Positions 25,443 to 34,499 of a stretch of DNA of 64,000 bases are shown in pieces (position 1 is the stretch's first letter; every line of letters starts with the position of its first letter). The translations under genes and the position numbers were made by a program. The DNA comes from JAYFRL01 sp034925905 (GTDB lineage: Bacteria; Bacillota; Clostridia; Lachnospirales; Anaerotignaceae): assembly GCA_034925905.1 (NCBI GenBank), contig JAYFRL010000017.1, positions 1-64,000 on the forward strand, in the 5' to 3' direction. The notes under the pieces were generated by a model. That model made no database searches. It was given only the letters and a program-made list of their open reading frames with translations, and was not told the origin of the DNA.

Positions 25443-28400
25443 ATGGTAGAAAAGAAAAAGAGAAGGGTTGGCGTAATCGCCATCCTTATTCTCCTCCTGC
25501 TGCTGATCGGCGGCGGGATTTTTGTTTTTATGGAACAGCACCCCGATTTGTTTATCCCGGAGGATGAGATTCTCACCCGTGGTGAATTCGCCACTATTAT
25601 GGTACGGGATATTCCGCTGGATACAAAGGATGTGGAGAAAGACCCGGCCAGTTTCCCTGATATTGACGGACATTGGTCGGAAAAGTACATTGAGGCGCTG
25701 ATTGATGCAGGCATCATTGATCCTGCTGACTATCCGGACGGCTTCCATCCCGATGATCCGATCACCCGTGCTGAAATCATTAAGATGCTGGTACGCATCA
25801 GCGGAAAGGATGAGGAAGCGAAAAACACTCAGGGACACAGTGGCTATGACGATGACAAGGACATCAAGGATGGCGATAAGGGTTATATCATCATCGGCAA
25901 GGAGGAAGGTATTTCCGGAGAAGATTCTGACGGAAAATTGAAGCCGAACGATCCGGTTACCAAAGGCGAGGCCAAGGATCTGATTGATAAGACGAAACCT
26001 CTTCCGACACCTACCCCCACACCGGAAATACCCAAGCCAACACCCGCGCCTAATACGCCCGATCCTGTGAAGCCGACACCTGTGAAACCGACACCGACAC
26101 CCGGCGGAAATTCGGATGACGATGATGCTTCAGGAAGCTCCGGCGGCTCCGGTGGTAGTTCTGGGGGAGGCTCCTATTCCTACCCGGATGCGCAGGTGCG
26201 TTTTGAACTTCCCGAAACCGCACATACCGATACTGAAATCAAGGTCATGCCGGTATGGAAATATATGCAGAGCTTTACATGGGCGTTGAGTAAAACTGCC
26301 GTGGACGGCTCCGAACAGACGGCAGAACTGATAGATGCCGGCACGCTCAGTCTGGAGGGCGGTATACTCCAGTTTAAGGAGCCGGGTAAATATACCCTGA
26401 CCGCAACTGCTAAAAATGTCAGAGGAAAGGAAACTGTACTGTCCAAAACGGTGACGGTCTATCCGGTGATTGACCTGACCTTCGCCCTGCCGGAAACCAC
26501 TCACACAGACAAATCGGTGACGCTGTCCTATGCGCTGGAAGCTCTTTATGGGCATGACATCATGTGGACGGCAGAAAAAGGCGGAGAAGAGGCACCCATT
26601 ACCGACATACTGGATGGTACGCTGGGAAATGAGGGCGGTACCTTTGTGTTCAAGAGTTCCGGACAACAGACACTTACAGCATCCCTGACTGATGAGACTG
26701 GCCGCAGCTTTATCCATACGGAAAGCACAACAGTCTATCCCGTTGCAGAGATTACCTTTGCACTTCCTGAAGCAGCCCATACTGATACGGAGCTGGGGAT
26801 CTCCACCACACTGTTGAATGCAGATAACATGCCTGTGGTTTGGAGCCTTATGAAGAATGGAGAGGCGGCTGAAATCGCAGAGGAACTGGAAGGCTCCCTG
26901 ACCGATGAAGGCGGCAAAGTCCGTTTCAAGGACAAAGGCGTGTACCGCCTTACCGGAACGCTGACAGATGAAACAGGCAGAACCTTTGAAGCATCGCAGG
27001 CTGTTACGATTTACCCGGTAGGCTCTGTTGGCTTCTACCTTCCTGAAATCACTCATACCGACAAAAGTGTTCAGGTACAAGCATCATTCCAATATCTTGG
27101 AACTGCTGAGATCCAGTGGTCATTAACCCGAAACGGTGAAGTGGTCACGCTTTCGGATTATGTAGAAGGAACTCTGACTGACACCGACAGCATTGTCCGT
27201 TTTAAGGAAGAAGGCGAATATGTGCTGAAAGCCGCCTTTACAGACCCTGCGGGCAGAAGCTACAGCTATACTGCACCCATTAAGGTCTATCCGGTACCGG
27301 GTATCACCTACAAATTGCCGGAAACTGCCCATACGGATACCCCCATATCCATTATTCCAGAAACCTTGGAATTGGGGGATCTAAAGGTGGAGTGGCTGTT
27401 GGAGAACAGCTTCGGATTCCAGAATCTTGCGACTTATCTTGACGGTACGCTTACAAACGGCGGCGGCACCATCCGGTTCAAGCATGCAGGAATCTATGAG
27501 CTTATTGCTAGGATCACCGACGAAACCGGCCGTGTGTTCCTGTATGAGGACGGCGGAAAAATTGAAGTCCTGCCAGTGCTGACCCTTTCCTTTGAGTTGC
27601 CGGACTCCACCCATACCGACCGCACCATTGACCTGCGTACCCGTGGTAACAACAATACACTGCCGGTTGAATGGGTACTTACAAAAGATGGGGAGCCGGT
27701 GGAGCTTACTGAAGCGCTGGAAGGCAGTCTGAATGCTTACGGCGGGAGAATCCGCTTTAAGGATGTCGGAACCTACACCCTGACTGCCTCCATGACGGAT
27801 GCTCTTGACCGTGTATTTTCGTATAGTGCGGTTACAACCGTCTACCCGGTACCTTCTGTTTCGCTGAGTGCGCCGCAGGTGTGGTATTCAGGGGAAGCCG
27901 GAGTGGTCAGTGTCACTGGTACCGATCTGGAAAACCTCACAGCCAACTGGACAGTCAGAAAGGATGCAGGCGAAACCAAGCCTTATGCTGCCTATGCTTC
28001 CGGTATCCTGACAGAAGAAGGAGGCTCTCTCACTTTTTCAGCAAAGGGAACCTATAAGCTGAATCTGACCATGACAGACCCTGCCGGCCGCACCTATGAA
28101 AAAAGCCGGGACTTTACTGTATATCCTATCCCGACCATGAGCATCAGCGTTCCTGAATTGACCTACAGCGGGGACTCCATGGCAGTTACAGCTTCGGGCT
28201 CTGAGCTTGCGGAAATGGGCATGGCATGGCTTCTTTCTTCCGATGGTGGCACCGCCAGACCATATGCTGAATATGCATCAGGGACCCTATCGTCTAATGG
28301 AGGAAATCTGCATATCTCGACCAATAAGACGATCTCCGTAAAGCTGATTGCAGAAGCAACAGATACAAACGGCCGCAAGTTTACTTTTGTTTCAAATGCA

Positions 28401-29336
28401 GGAACAATCAAGCCTCTTGCCAGCTTCCCGTTTACCGTCCCGTCCTCCGTTCATATTGGCTCTGGTTTTAATGTATCCCTGCCGGCAGCCACCGGACTGG
28501 ATGGCAGAAACCTTGTGTGGGCGCTGACTAAGGGCGGCAGTCCGGCAACTTACACCGGAAGTCTCACCAATAGTGGCGGCAATATCACCATCAGTGCCAC
28601 CGGCAGCTATGTGCTGACTGCCAGCACCACAGACAGCACAGGGCGCGTCTTTAGTTATGCTCAAAATGTCGCCATTACCAACAATGCACCGAACAAACCG
28701 ACCGGAAGCGCTTCCGTTACCCGCACGGCTCAAAACGGCAAGCTGCGGGTGAATATTACTGCATCGGCTACCGACCCGGATGGAGATGCTGTCACACTGG
28801 AATACTCCGGCAACACCGCCGACGGCTATTATGCCGTGGGAACCCACACAGTGAAGGTCCGTGCCAAGGATGCATGGGGGTTATATTCTGACTGGACGAA
28901 TATCACCTTCACTGTAAGCAATTCTGCACCCAGCACTCCGGTGATTACCCGCACACCAAACGGCAACAGCATAGCGCCGGGCGTGTCCATCACCATTACC
29001 GCTTCCAGCAGTGATCCGGATGGAGATGCCATTACCTACATTTGGGAAGGACGTCCCGCACAAACAAGCACTGCCTACCCGTTGGGCAAGAACGTGGTTC
29101 GCGTGAAAGCCGTGGATTCCACCGGCGCCGAATCTCCCTGGGCAGCAATCGTTTTCTTTGTAGCCGATCCGAATCGCGGCGGTGGCATGACACTGACAGG
29201 TCCTGAATCAGTTATTCTGGAGCAGGGTATCTCTGGTGCGACCATTGCCAATTACACCTTCACCGTGCCGCCAGTTTCCGGGCATTCCGGCAGCGACTAC
29301 GGACGTGTCCGCGGATACATTAGAAGCAGTTTATAG
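25443..29336 (+). CDS. SLH-domain surface protein with Ig-like repeats, probably C-truncated
   Basis: A 1297-residue envelope protein. A basic N-terminus and one membrane segment (about residues 10-30) act as a signal anchor. One clear SLH module (FPDIDGHWSEKYIEAL, about 75-125) and a poorer second one suggest binding to cell-wall polymer. A TPTPTP/Pro-rich linker and a Gly/Ser/Asp stretch follow (about 180-240). Then come about nine repeats of 85-95 residues, each opening with an LPE.(A/T)HTD motif and holding a TDETGR-type turn, and two Ig-like domains containing DPDGDA. It ends abruptly after GHSGSDYGRVRGY, just where base composition changes, so the C-terminus is probably cut off. Likely role: adhesion or mating contact. 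Confidence 0.8.
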   Translation: MVEKKKRRVGVIAILILLLLLIGGGIFVFMEQHPDLFIPEDEILTRGEFATIMVRDIPLDTKDVEKDPASFPDIDGHWSEKYIEALIDAGIIDPADYPDGFHPDDPITRAEIIKMLVRISGKDEEAKNTQGHSGYDDDKDIKDGDKGYIIIGKEEGISGEDSDGKLKPNDPVTKGEAKDLIDKTKPLPTPTPTPEIPKPTPAPNTPDPVKPTPVKPTPTPGGNSDDDDASGSSGGSGGSSGGGSYSYPDAQVRFELPETAHTDTEIKVMPVWKYMQSFTWALSKTAVDGSEQTAELIDAGTLSLEGGILQFKEPGKYTLTATAKNVRGKETVLSKTVTVYPVIDLTFALPETTHTDKSVTLSYALEALYGHDIMWTAEKGGEEAPITDILDGTLGNEGGTFVFKSSGQQTLTASLTDETGRSFIHTESTTVYPVAEITFALPEAAHTDTELGISTTLLNADNMPVVWSLMKNGEAAEIAEELEGSLTDEGGKVRFKDKGVYRLTGTLTDETGRTFEASQAVTIYPVGSVGFYLPEITHTDKSVQVQASFQYLGTAEIQWSLTRNGEVVTLSDYVEGTLTDTDSIVRFKEEGEYVLKAAFTDPAGRSYSYTAPIKVYPVPGITYKLPETAHTDTPISIIPETLELGDLKVEWLLENSFGFQNLATYLDGTLTNGGGTIRFKHAGIYELIARITDETGRVFLYEDGGKIEVLPVLTLSFELPDSTHTDRTIDLRTRGNNNTLPVEWVLTKDGEPVELTEALEGSLNAYGGRIRFKDVGTYTLTASMTDALDRVFSYSAVTTVYPVPSVSLSAPQVWYSGEAGVVSVTGTDLENLTANWTVRKDAGETKPYAAYASGILTEEGGSLTFSAKGTYKLNLTMTDPAGRTYEKSRDFTVYPIPTMSISVPELTYSGDSMAVTASGSELAEMGMAWLLSSDGGTARPYAEYASGTLSSNGGNLHISTNKTISVKLIAEATDTNGRKFTFVSNAGTIKPLASFPFTVPSSVHIGSGFNVSLPAATGLDGRNLVWALTKGGSPATYTGSLTNSGGNITISATGSYVLTASTTDSTGRVFSYAQNVAITNNAPNKPTGSASVTRTAQNGKLRVNITASATDPDGDAVTLEYSGNTADGYYAVGTHTVKVRAKDAWGLYSDWTNITFTVSNSAPSTPVITRTPNGNSIAPGVSITITASSSDPDGDAITYIWEGRPAQTSTAYPLGKNVVRVKAVDSTGAESPWAAIVFFVADPNRGGGMTLTGPESVILEQGISGATIANYTFTVPPVSGHSGSDYGRVRGYIRSSL

Positions 29337-29571
29337 CAAGATAAGCTTTAATATTAGCGAGGGCAAGGAGCATTGCTAAAATTTTAGTTGGAAAATATAA
29401 TACAAAAAGCTAAAGTAAACAAAAGTATATTGCTTAATAAACCAAGGTGATTAATCCGGTAAATAAAAGGGGTGGTACATTAGATATAGCATATTTTGTA
29501 AAGCTGTATTTTTATTAAATAGAGAAACAAATCTGTAAGGATATATATATTTTATCAGAGGGATGATATCT

Positions 29572-29943
29572 ATGAAATTTTGCTGGAGCACGTTAATGGT
29601 TAAAAATATGGAGGAATCCTTGGATTTTTATCAGGAAATAGCAGGGCTTAAACTAGAGAGCAGGTTTAATGCCGGGCCAAGGGTGGAAATTGCTTTTTTG
29701 GGCGACGGAGAAACAAAAATCGAGCTGATATGCAATAAGGAAAAAACTGAAATTAATGTCGGTGAAGATATCTCATGGGGCTTTGAAGTAGATTCTGTTG
29801 ATAGATTTATGGAGTTTGTAAAAGGAAAAGACGTTAATATCCACAGCGGTCCCTTCCAACCGAATCCCAAAACCAGGTTCTTTTATGTTATAGACCCAAA
29901 CGGGCTTAAAATCCAATTTGTTGAGCACAGCAAGGGCAATTGA
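29572..29943 (+). CDS. VOC-family (glyoxalase-like) protein
   Basis: A 123-residue vicinal-oxygen-chelate fold protein with the usual beta-alpha-beta-beta-beta modules (STLMVKNMEESLDFYQEI at the start, FYVIDPNGLKIQFVEH at the end). Metal ligands are not certain from the sequence, so it could be a glyoxalase, dioxygenase-like or binding protein. ATG 29572 is chosen because AGAGGG lies 9 nt upstream. It is the first gene with clearly chromosomal, A+T-rich character after the mobile region. Confidence 0.8.
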   Translation: MKFCWSTLMVKNMEESLDFYQEIAGLKLESRFNAGPRVEIAFLGDGETKIELICNKEKTEINVGEDISWGFEVDSVDRFMEFVKGKDVNIHSGPFQPNPKTRFFYVIDPNGLKIQFVEHSKGN

Positions 29944-30176
29944 CGGGATTCAACCCACATTAGGAACAACTTGATTAAGGTCAGGTATCAGTGCTTTTAT
30001 TGTTTGATATATGTGTTTATAGATTTTATCATTGAGGGTATACTGTAAAAAACATCTGCACAGGAGAACCCAGGCATAAAAAAACAGCAGATGCCTTATT
30101 AAAAAAATAACCATAGAGTAAAAACGGCTTGTATGATAAAATTAATAGTATTAAAGCTAATAAAGCGGGTGATTTA

Positions 30177-31337
30177 ATGCCAATAACAGTAAGCAAGCTT
30201 TACAGCAACAGCAGAGCGCTTTATCAAATGAAGATTTTAGCCGGGGACAGCGGATTGAACAACTTTGTGGACTGGGTGCATATTGTTGAGGATTTGGAAG
30301 TATCGACATTTTTGCACGGACACGAGTTGATTTTTACTGCGGGATATATGTGCAAGGGCAAGGAATGGCTGCTGGAATTTACCAAACAGCTTTATGAAAT
30401 GAAGGCCAGCGCGTTTATAATTAATATAGGTCCTTATATAAAAAGCGTTCCAAACGAGGTAATAGATTTTTGCAATGAGGTTAGCCTCCCGCTTTTTACA
30501 ATCCCGTGGAAAACAAGAATGGTCGACATGACGAGAGATTTCTGCGGCAGGATAGTCTATAATCAAAACATGGAGTTAACCATATCCACAACGATCAAGG
30601 ATATTATTTTCAAAATGGGTGATTTGGAAAGCCAGATTCAGCATATGGAGAGGCACGGCTTTACAAGGGAAAACTATTTTTGCATCGTAGATATCTCGCT
30701 GGACAGCTTTAAAGGCGAGCACGAAAGCGTAAGCATGGAAAAATTAAAGCTTTACGTTGAAAAAATCGCAAGAACAAGGCAAAATCTGTTTATTTCATTT
30801 ACTTACCAGTCTAACCTTGTGGTTGTTTTATCGGAAATGGAGATGGACAATGTCCATAAATTTGTAGACGAGCTTATGAACCTGGTGCGTATAGAAAAGC
30901 CAGGATTTAATATACATGTGGGCGTAAGCTCCATAATGCAGGACTTCGTTAACCAGGATATCAATTTGGAAAAAGCCATTGACGCAAATAAAATGGCGAA
31001 AAGAAAGAATGTCCTTGTTAATTATTATGATGATTTGGATATATATAAAGTGCTTTTTGCCGTTAAAGATAAAAAGGTCCTCAATGAATTTTATCAAAGC
31101 ATGCTTGGAAAGCTGGAGCAGTATGACATGGAAAACGGGACGGATTTAATAGGCTTCCTGGAATCCTATCTGGAAAACAACGGAAGCCCGCAGCTGGTTG
31201 CCGAGCAGCATTTTGTCCATAGGAACACGGTTAATAACCAGATTAAAAAGATAGAAAAAATCACGGGATATAACCTTTTAAACCTGGACGAAAAGCTAAA
31301 ATGCAAGGTTTGCTTTTTAATCAAGGATATTTTATAA
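30177..31337 (+). CDS. PucR-type transcriptional regulator
   Basis: A 386-residue regulator. The N-terminal PucR ligand domain spans about residues 1-130 (ITVSKLYSNSRALYQMKIL, VHIVEDLEVSTFLHGHELIFTAG in order). A GGDEF-like central region follows, and the C-terminal PucR helix-turn-helix (VAEQHFVHRNTVNNQIKKI) lies at about 340-370. This family commonly activates catabolic operons in response to their substrate. The catabolic genes start 179 bp downstream, with a strong palindrome in front. The ATG at 30177 starts with MPITV as is usual in the family; an ATG at 30129 is possible. Confidence 0.85.
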   Translation: MPITVSKLYSNSRALYQMKILAGDSGLNNFVDWVHIVEDLEVSTFLHGHELIFTAGYMCKGKEWLLEFTKQLYEMKASAFIINIGPYIKSVPNEVIDFCNEVSLPLFTIPWKTRMVDMTRDFCGRIVYNQNMELTISTTIKDIIFKMGDLESQIQHMERHGFTRENYFCIVDISLDSFKGEHESVSMEKLKLYVEKIARTRQNLFISFTYQSNLVVVLSEMEMDNVHKFVDELMNLVRIEKPGFNIHVGVSSIMQDFVNQDINLEKAIDANKMAKRKNVLVNYYDDLDIYKVLFAVKDKKVLNEFYQSMLGKLEQYDMENGTDLIGFLESYLENNGSPQLVAEQHFVHRNTVNNQIKKIEKITGYNLLNLDEKLKCKVCFLIKDIL

Positions 31338-31361
31338 ACACAAACGGATATTGTATTTAGA

Positions 31362-31375
31362 TGTGCATATGCACA
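31362..31375. promoter_or_regulatory. palindromic operator, site 1
   Basis: TGTGCATATGCACA is a perfect 14-bp palindrome ending 22 nt upstream of the -35 box at 31398. A near-identical site with the same 22-nt spacing lies before the ABC-transporter operon. The likely ligand is the adjacent PucR protein (inference). Confidence 0.7.
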
Positions 31376-31397
31376 ATAAAATGTGTTCATTGAATTA

Positions 31398-31426
31398 TTG
31401 AATATAAAAAAATTATTCCTTATAAT
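31398..31426 (+). promoter_or_regulatory. promoter of aminotransferase gene
   Basis: TTGAAT and TATAAT are separated by exactly 17 nt. Confidence 0.75.
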
Positions 31427-31448
31427 TAGTACCATAAAGTGAAAAAAG

Positions 31449-31491
31449 CAAAGGGGCTTATTCATTACCGAATAACCCCTTTGTTTTTTTA
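31449..31491 (+). terminator. terminator hairpin in 5' leader
   Basis: CAAAGGGGCTTATTC pairs with GAATAACCCCTTTG over a six-nt loop, followed by seven T. It lies after the inferred transcription start and 15 bp before the ribosome site of the aminotransferase gene. It could attenuate that gene, or merely end transcripts from the PucR gene. Confidence 0.75.
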
Positions 31492-31515
31492 TCAACTTAT
31501 AAGGAGATGAAGAAC

Positions 31516-32841
31516 ATGACTGGTGAAGAAATAAAAAGCACATTGAAGCAATACAACCTGCAATCCTGGAGCAAACAAAAAGGACTTAATCCTATACCTG
31601 TTGAAAAGGCCGAAGGGATTTATTTTTGGGACTACAATGGTAACCGCTATACGGATATGTCATCGCAGCTTGTAAATATGAACGTGGGGTTTGGAAACAA
31701 AGCAATAGCGGAGGCCATAAAAGAACAGGTTGATAAATATTGTTATGTGGCTCCTTCTTACGCATCGGAGCCAAGAGCAAAGCTGGCCAAGAAAATAATC
31801 GAATTAATGCCTGATAATATGGGCAAGGTGTTTTTTACAAATGCGGGGGCCGAATCTAATGAAAACGCTATTAAAATAGCGCGCATGTTTACAGGCAGGA
31901 CAAAGGTATTTAGCAGATACCGCAGCTACCATGGTTCTTCTTTTGGCGCCGGAAATTTAACGGGCGAACCAAGAAGATATACATTGGAACCGGGGATACC
32001 GGGGTTTATTAAGTTTTTCGACCCTTATATATACAGGGAGGCGATCGAATTTGAATCTGAAGAAGCGGCTACAAAATATTACCTTGCAAAGCTTAGGGAG
32101 CAGGTTATTTATGAAGGAGCAAGCAGCGTTGCAGTCATCGTAATGGAAACCGTTACAGGCTCAAATGGTATTATTATCCCTCCGAAAGGCTATTTGCCCG
32201 GAGTAAGAAAGATTTGTGACGAGTTTGGCATTATGATGATATGTGATGAGGTTATGGCCGGATGGGGAAGAACGGGCAAAATGTTTGCGTTTCAAAATTT
32301 TGACGTTAAACCAGACATTGTAACCTTTGCAAAGGGCGTAACCTGCGGGTATGTGCCTTTAGGCGGAGTGGTAGTAAGCAAAAAAATAGCGGAATATTTT
32401 GACGATAATCTTTTATCCTGCGGGTTAACATACAGCGGACATCCTCTGGCTTGCGCTGCCGGTGTTGCTTGCGTGGATTATTATAAAGAAGCAAACATAC
32501 TTGAAAACGTAAGCAAGGTTAGCAAAGTTTTAGGCGAAAAGCTGGAGGAAATGAAAGAGGCTCACCCTTGTGTTGGAGATGTCAGGTACATAGGCTTGTT
32601 TTCTGCAGTTGAGCTGGTTAAGGATAAGGTTACAAAAGAACCTCTTGTTCCTTACGGAAAAGACACAGAAGGGATTATGGGCAAGATTATTGGTAAGCTC
32701 AAAGAAAAGAGCTTTATGACATATTCCCATGAAAACATGGTTTTAGTGTGCCCGCCTCTTATAATTACGGAAGAACAGTTAAAAGAAGAGCTTATTAAGC
32801 TGGATGAAGTGCTTACTATTGTGGATAAGGAATTTATCTGA
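31516..32841 (+). CDS. class-III aminotransferase (taurine/beta-alanine:pyruvate type)
   Basis: A PLP-dependent omega-aminotransferase of 441 residues that moves the terminal amino group of an amine or omega-amino acid to an acceptor, leaving an aldehyde. The fold landmarks are NAGAESNENAIKIAR, the DEVMAGWGRTG block with the PLP-binding Asp, and FAKGVT with the Schiff-base Lys. The N-terminal part (SQLVNMNVGFGN) resembles taurine--pyruvate aminotransferases, but substrate cannot be fixed. ATG 31516 is preferred because AAGGAG abuts the ATG at 31507. It is monocistronic by position, ended by a strong hairpin, and preceded by a palindrome-controlled promoter. Confidence 0.82.
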   Translation: MTGEEIKSTLKQYNLQSWSKQKGLNPIPVEKAEGIYFWDYNGNRYTDMSSQLVNMNVGFGNKAIAEAIKEQVDKYCYVAPSYASEPRAKLAKKIIELMPDNMGKVFFTNAGAESNENAIKIARMFTGRTKVFSRYRSYHGSSFGAGNLTGEPRRYTLEPGIPGFIKFFDPYIYREAIEFESEEAATKYYLAKLREQVIYEGASSVAVIVMETVTGSNGIIIPPKGYLPGVRKICDEFGIMMICDEVMAGWGRTGKMFAFQNFDVKPDIVTFAKGVTCGYVPLGGVVVSKKIAEYFDDNLLSCGLTYSGHPLACAAGVACVDYYKEANILENVSKVSKVLGEKLEEMKEAHPCVGDVRYIGLFSAVELVKDKVTKEPLVPYGKDTEGIMGKIIGKLKEKSFMTYSHENMVLVCPPLIITEEQLKEELIKLDEVLTIVDKEFI

Positions 32842-32891
32842 TAAACGGTTTTAAATGTTTAACAGACCAACATAAAAGCATCTATTTTATT

Positions 32892-32936
32892 AAAAGGGCA
32901 AAGACGGTATACCAGCTTTGCCCTTTTATATTTTTG
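32892..32936. terminator. bidirectional terminator between convergent genes
   Basis: AAAAGGGCAAAG pairs with CTTTGCCCTTTT over a ten-nt loop, with A-rich sequence on one side and T-rich sequence on the other. It serves the aminotransferase (+) and the lyase (-). Confidence 0.85.
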
Positions 32937-32964
32937 CTCTGTATTTTATTAAAACCTTTAGCTC

Positions 32965-34128
32965 TTAGCCGACAATATTCCGGTAGCTTTCCATGTCTGT
33001 TGCGCCTTCTGTGCTGAAGGTAAGTATAACGGAATCGTTGGTAAGCCCCAGGCGGCTTTTGATTTCAAGAAGCTTAGGGTTGGTTAAAATCTCGGCTACA
33101 CAGCCGTAGCAAACGGCGCCGCTTTCTCCGGATATTATTTTTTGGTCTGGATATATAGGATTAGCCAAAAGCCGCATCCCCTTTTTTGCGATATCGTCGG
33201 AGCAGGTCAAGGCGTAATCCGCATAGCTTTTTAACACATCCCAGCCTATGCTACAGGGTTCTCCGCAAGCTAAGCCAGCCATAATTGTGTTCATATCACC
33301 TTTTACAAAATGACGCTGCCCGTCTTTTGCCTTGGCGCTTTTAAATATGCAGGCAGCCTCATAGGGTTCAACAATTACAATTATAGGCTTATTTTTTTTG
33401 TAAACGGATGAAAAAAATCCGGTTATGGCAGCCGCAAGAGAGCCAACTCCAGCCTGAATAAAAATATGTGTGGGGCGTTCGTTCATTTCTTCATAAGCTT
33501 CAAGCGCCATGGTTGAATAGCCTTCGATAATCCATGTCGGTATTTGGGTATATCCTTCCCAGGCTGTGTCCTGAATCATAATCCAGCCGTTTTCTTCGGC
33601 CATTTGGTTTGCCAGGGCTACGGAACCATCATAATTGTATTCTGTTATATAAGCTTTAGCGCCTTCGGCTTTTATGGCGTTTAAACGTTCCAATGAGCTT
33701 CCCTTAGGCATATATATAACAGAGCTTTGCTTAAGGATTTTTGCTGCCCATGCCACACCTCTGCCATGGTTTCCGTCTGTCGCAGTTACAAAAGTTAGAT
33801 CGCCCAACTTTTTTCTTACTTCGTCAGGAATCATCTTTTGGTATGTAAGCTCTTCTATTTCAAGCCCAAGTCTTTGGGCTATATAATTTCCGATTGCAAA
33901 GCTGCCTCCAAGAACCTTGAAAGCGTTAAGCCCGAAACGGAAGGATTCGTCTTTGACATAGATTTTTTTAACGCCAAAGGTTTCGGCGCTTTTAGCCATA
34001 AGTGCCAGAGGTGTTTTTTTGTATACGGGGAAGCCTTGGTGGAATTTTTTTGCTCTTTCGGCAGATAAAATATCTAAGAAAGATAAATCCTGTTTTTCTT
34101 TAGTTTTTTTAAAATCTACAATTTTCAT
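32965..34128 (-). CDS. dpaL: diaminopropionate ammonia-lyase
   Basis: A PLP enzyme that splits 2,3-diaminopropionate into pyruvate and two ammonia. The 387-residue protein has the family's DESFRFGLNAFKVLGG block, in which the Lys of NAFK binds PLP, as well as ATDGNHGRGVAWAA for phosphate binding, YMPKGSSLERL, and DTAWEGYTQIPTWI, which is typical of DpaL (YgeX). It is divergent from the transporter operon and shares the intergenic palindrome with it. Its pyruvate product could feed the pyruvate-dependent aminotransferases nearby (inference). Confidence 0.9.
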   Translation of the reverse strand: MKIVDFKKTKEKQDLSFLDILSAERAKKFHQGFPVYKKTPLALMAKSAETFGVKKIYVKDESFRFGLNAFKVLGGSFAIGNYIAQRLGLEIEELTYQKMIPDEVRKKLGDLTFVTATDGNHGRGVAWAAKILKQSSVIYMPKGSSLERLNAIKAEGAKAYITEYNYDGSVALANQMAEENGWIMIQDTAWEGYTQIPTWIIEGYSTMALEAYEEMNERPTHIFIQAGVGSLAAAITGFFSSVYKKNKPIIVIVEPYEAACIFKSAKAKDGQRHFVKGDMNTIMAGLACGEPCSIGWDVLKSYADYALTCSDDIAKKGMRLLANPIYPDQKIISGESGAVCYGCVAEILTNPKLLEIKSRLGLTNDSVILTFSTEGATDMESYRNIVG

Positions 34129-34209
34129 TCTGCCACGGCCTTTTATATTTTTAATTTATAAATTATGTTAAATAAATATTGTTTATGCCATAACCGCAAT
34201 ATGTTGATT

Positions 34210-34238
34210 ATGATAACATGAAAAAAAGGGTATGTAAA
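34210..34238 (-). promoter_or_regulatory. probable promoter of dpaL
   Basis: On the minus strand, TTTACA (34238-34233) and TATCAT (34215-34210) are 17 nt apart. The shared palindrome ends 10 nt upstream of this -35 box. Confidence 0.5.
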
Positions 34239-34248
34239 TTATTTTTAT

Positions 34249-34262
34249 TGTGCAGATGCACA
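34249..34262. promoter_or_regulatory. palindromic operator, site 2
   Basis: TGTGCAGATGCACA keeps both TGTGCA/TGCACA arms of site 1 and ends 22 nt upstream of the -35 box at 34285, the same spacing as site 1. It sits in the divergent dpaL/ABC intergenic region. Confidence 0.7.
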
Positions 34263-34284
34263 CAAATTTATGTTTCATTGCCTA

Positions 34285-34313
34285 TTGTCAAATGAAATTG
34301 CCTTTGTTATAAT
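34285..34313 (+). promoter_or_regulatory. promoter of ABC-transporter operon
   Basis: TTGTCA and TATAAT are separated by exactly 17 nt. Confidence 0.8.
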
Positions 34314-34433
34314 GACACACATAATAAAGAGCAGAACTTATAAATTCAACTTTTATTCTATAGCACAAAATTTCATGTATTTATATTTTCTGCCATTGCC
34401 TTAAAAGCTTCAAAACTAAATAATGTATAAATG

Positions 34434-34472
34434 CAAAGGCGCATACTTAAATAAGTATGTGCCTTTTCGCAT
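34434..34472 (+). terminator. terminator-like hairpin in 5' leader
   Basis: AAAGGCGCATACTTA pairs with TAAGTATGTGCCTTT with a two-nt loop, followed by only a short T run. It lies more than 100 nt after the inferred start and about 15 nt before the AAGGAGGAG ribosome site, so it could attenuate the operon. Confidence 0.6.
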
Positions 34473-34499
34473 TATAGCTAACAAGGAGGAGAAGAGAAT

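Noticed and set aside
26130..27080. Long open frame antisense to the Ig-repeat protein (316 codons)
   Set aside because: It is a by-product of the repeated, G+C-richer coding sequence on the + strand. It has no ribosome site and no recognisable domain.
25690..29330. The tandem repeats considered as a CRISPR or satellite array
   Set aside because: The repeats are about 280 bp long, diverged at nucleotide level and in frame, so they are protein domain repeats.
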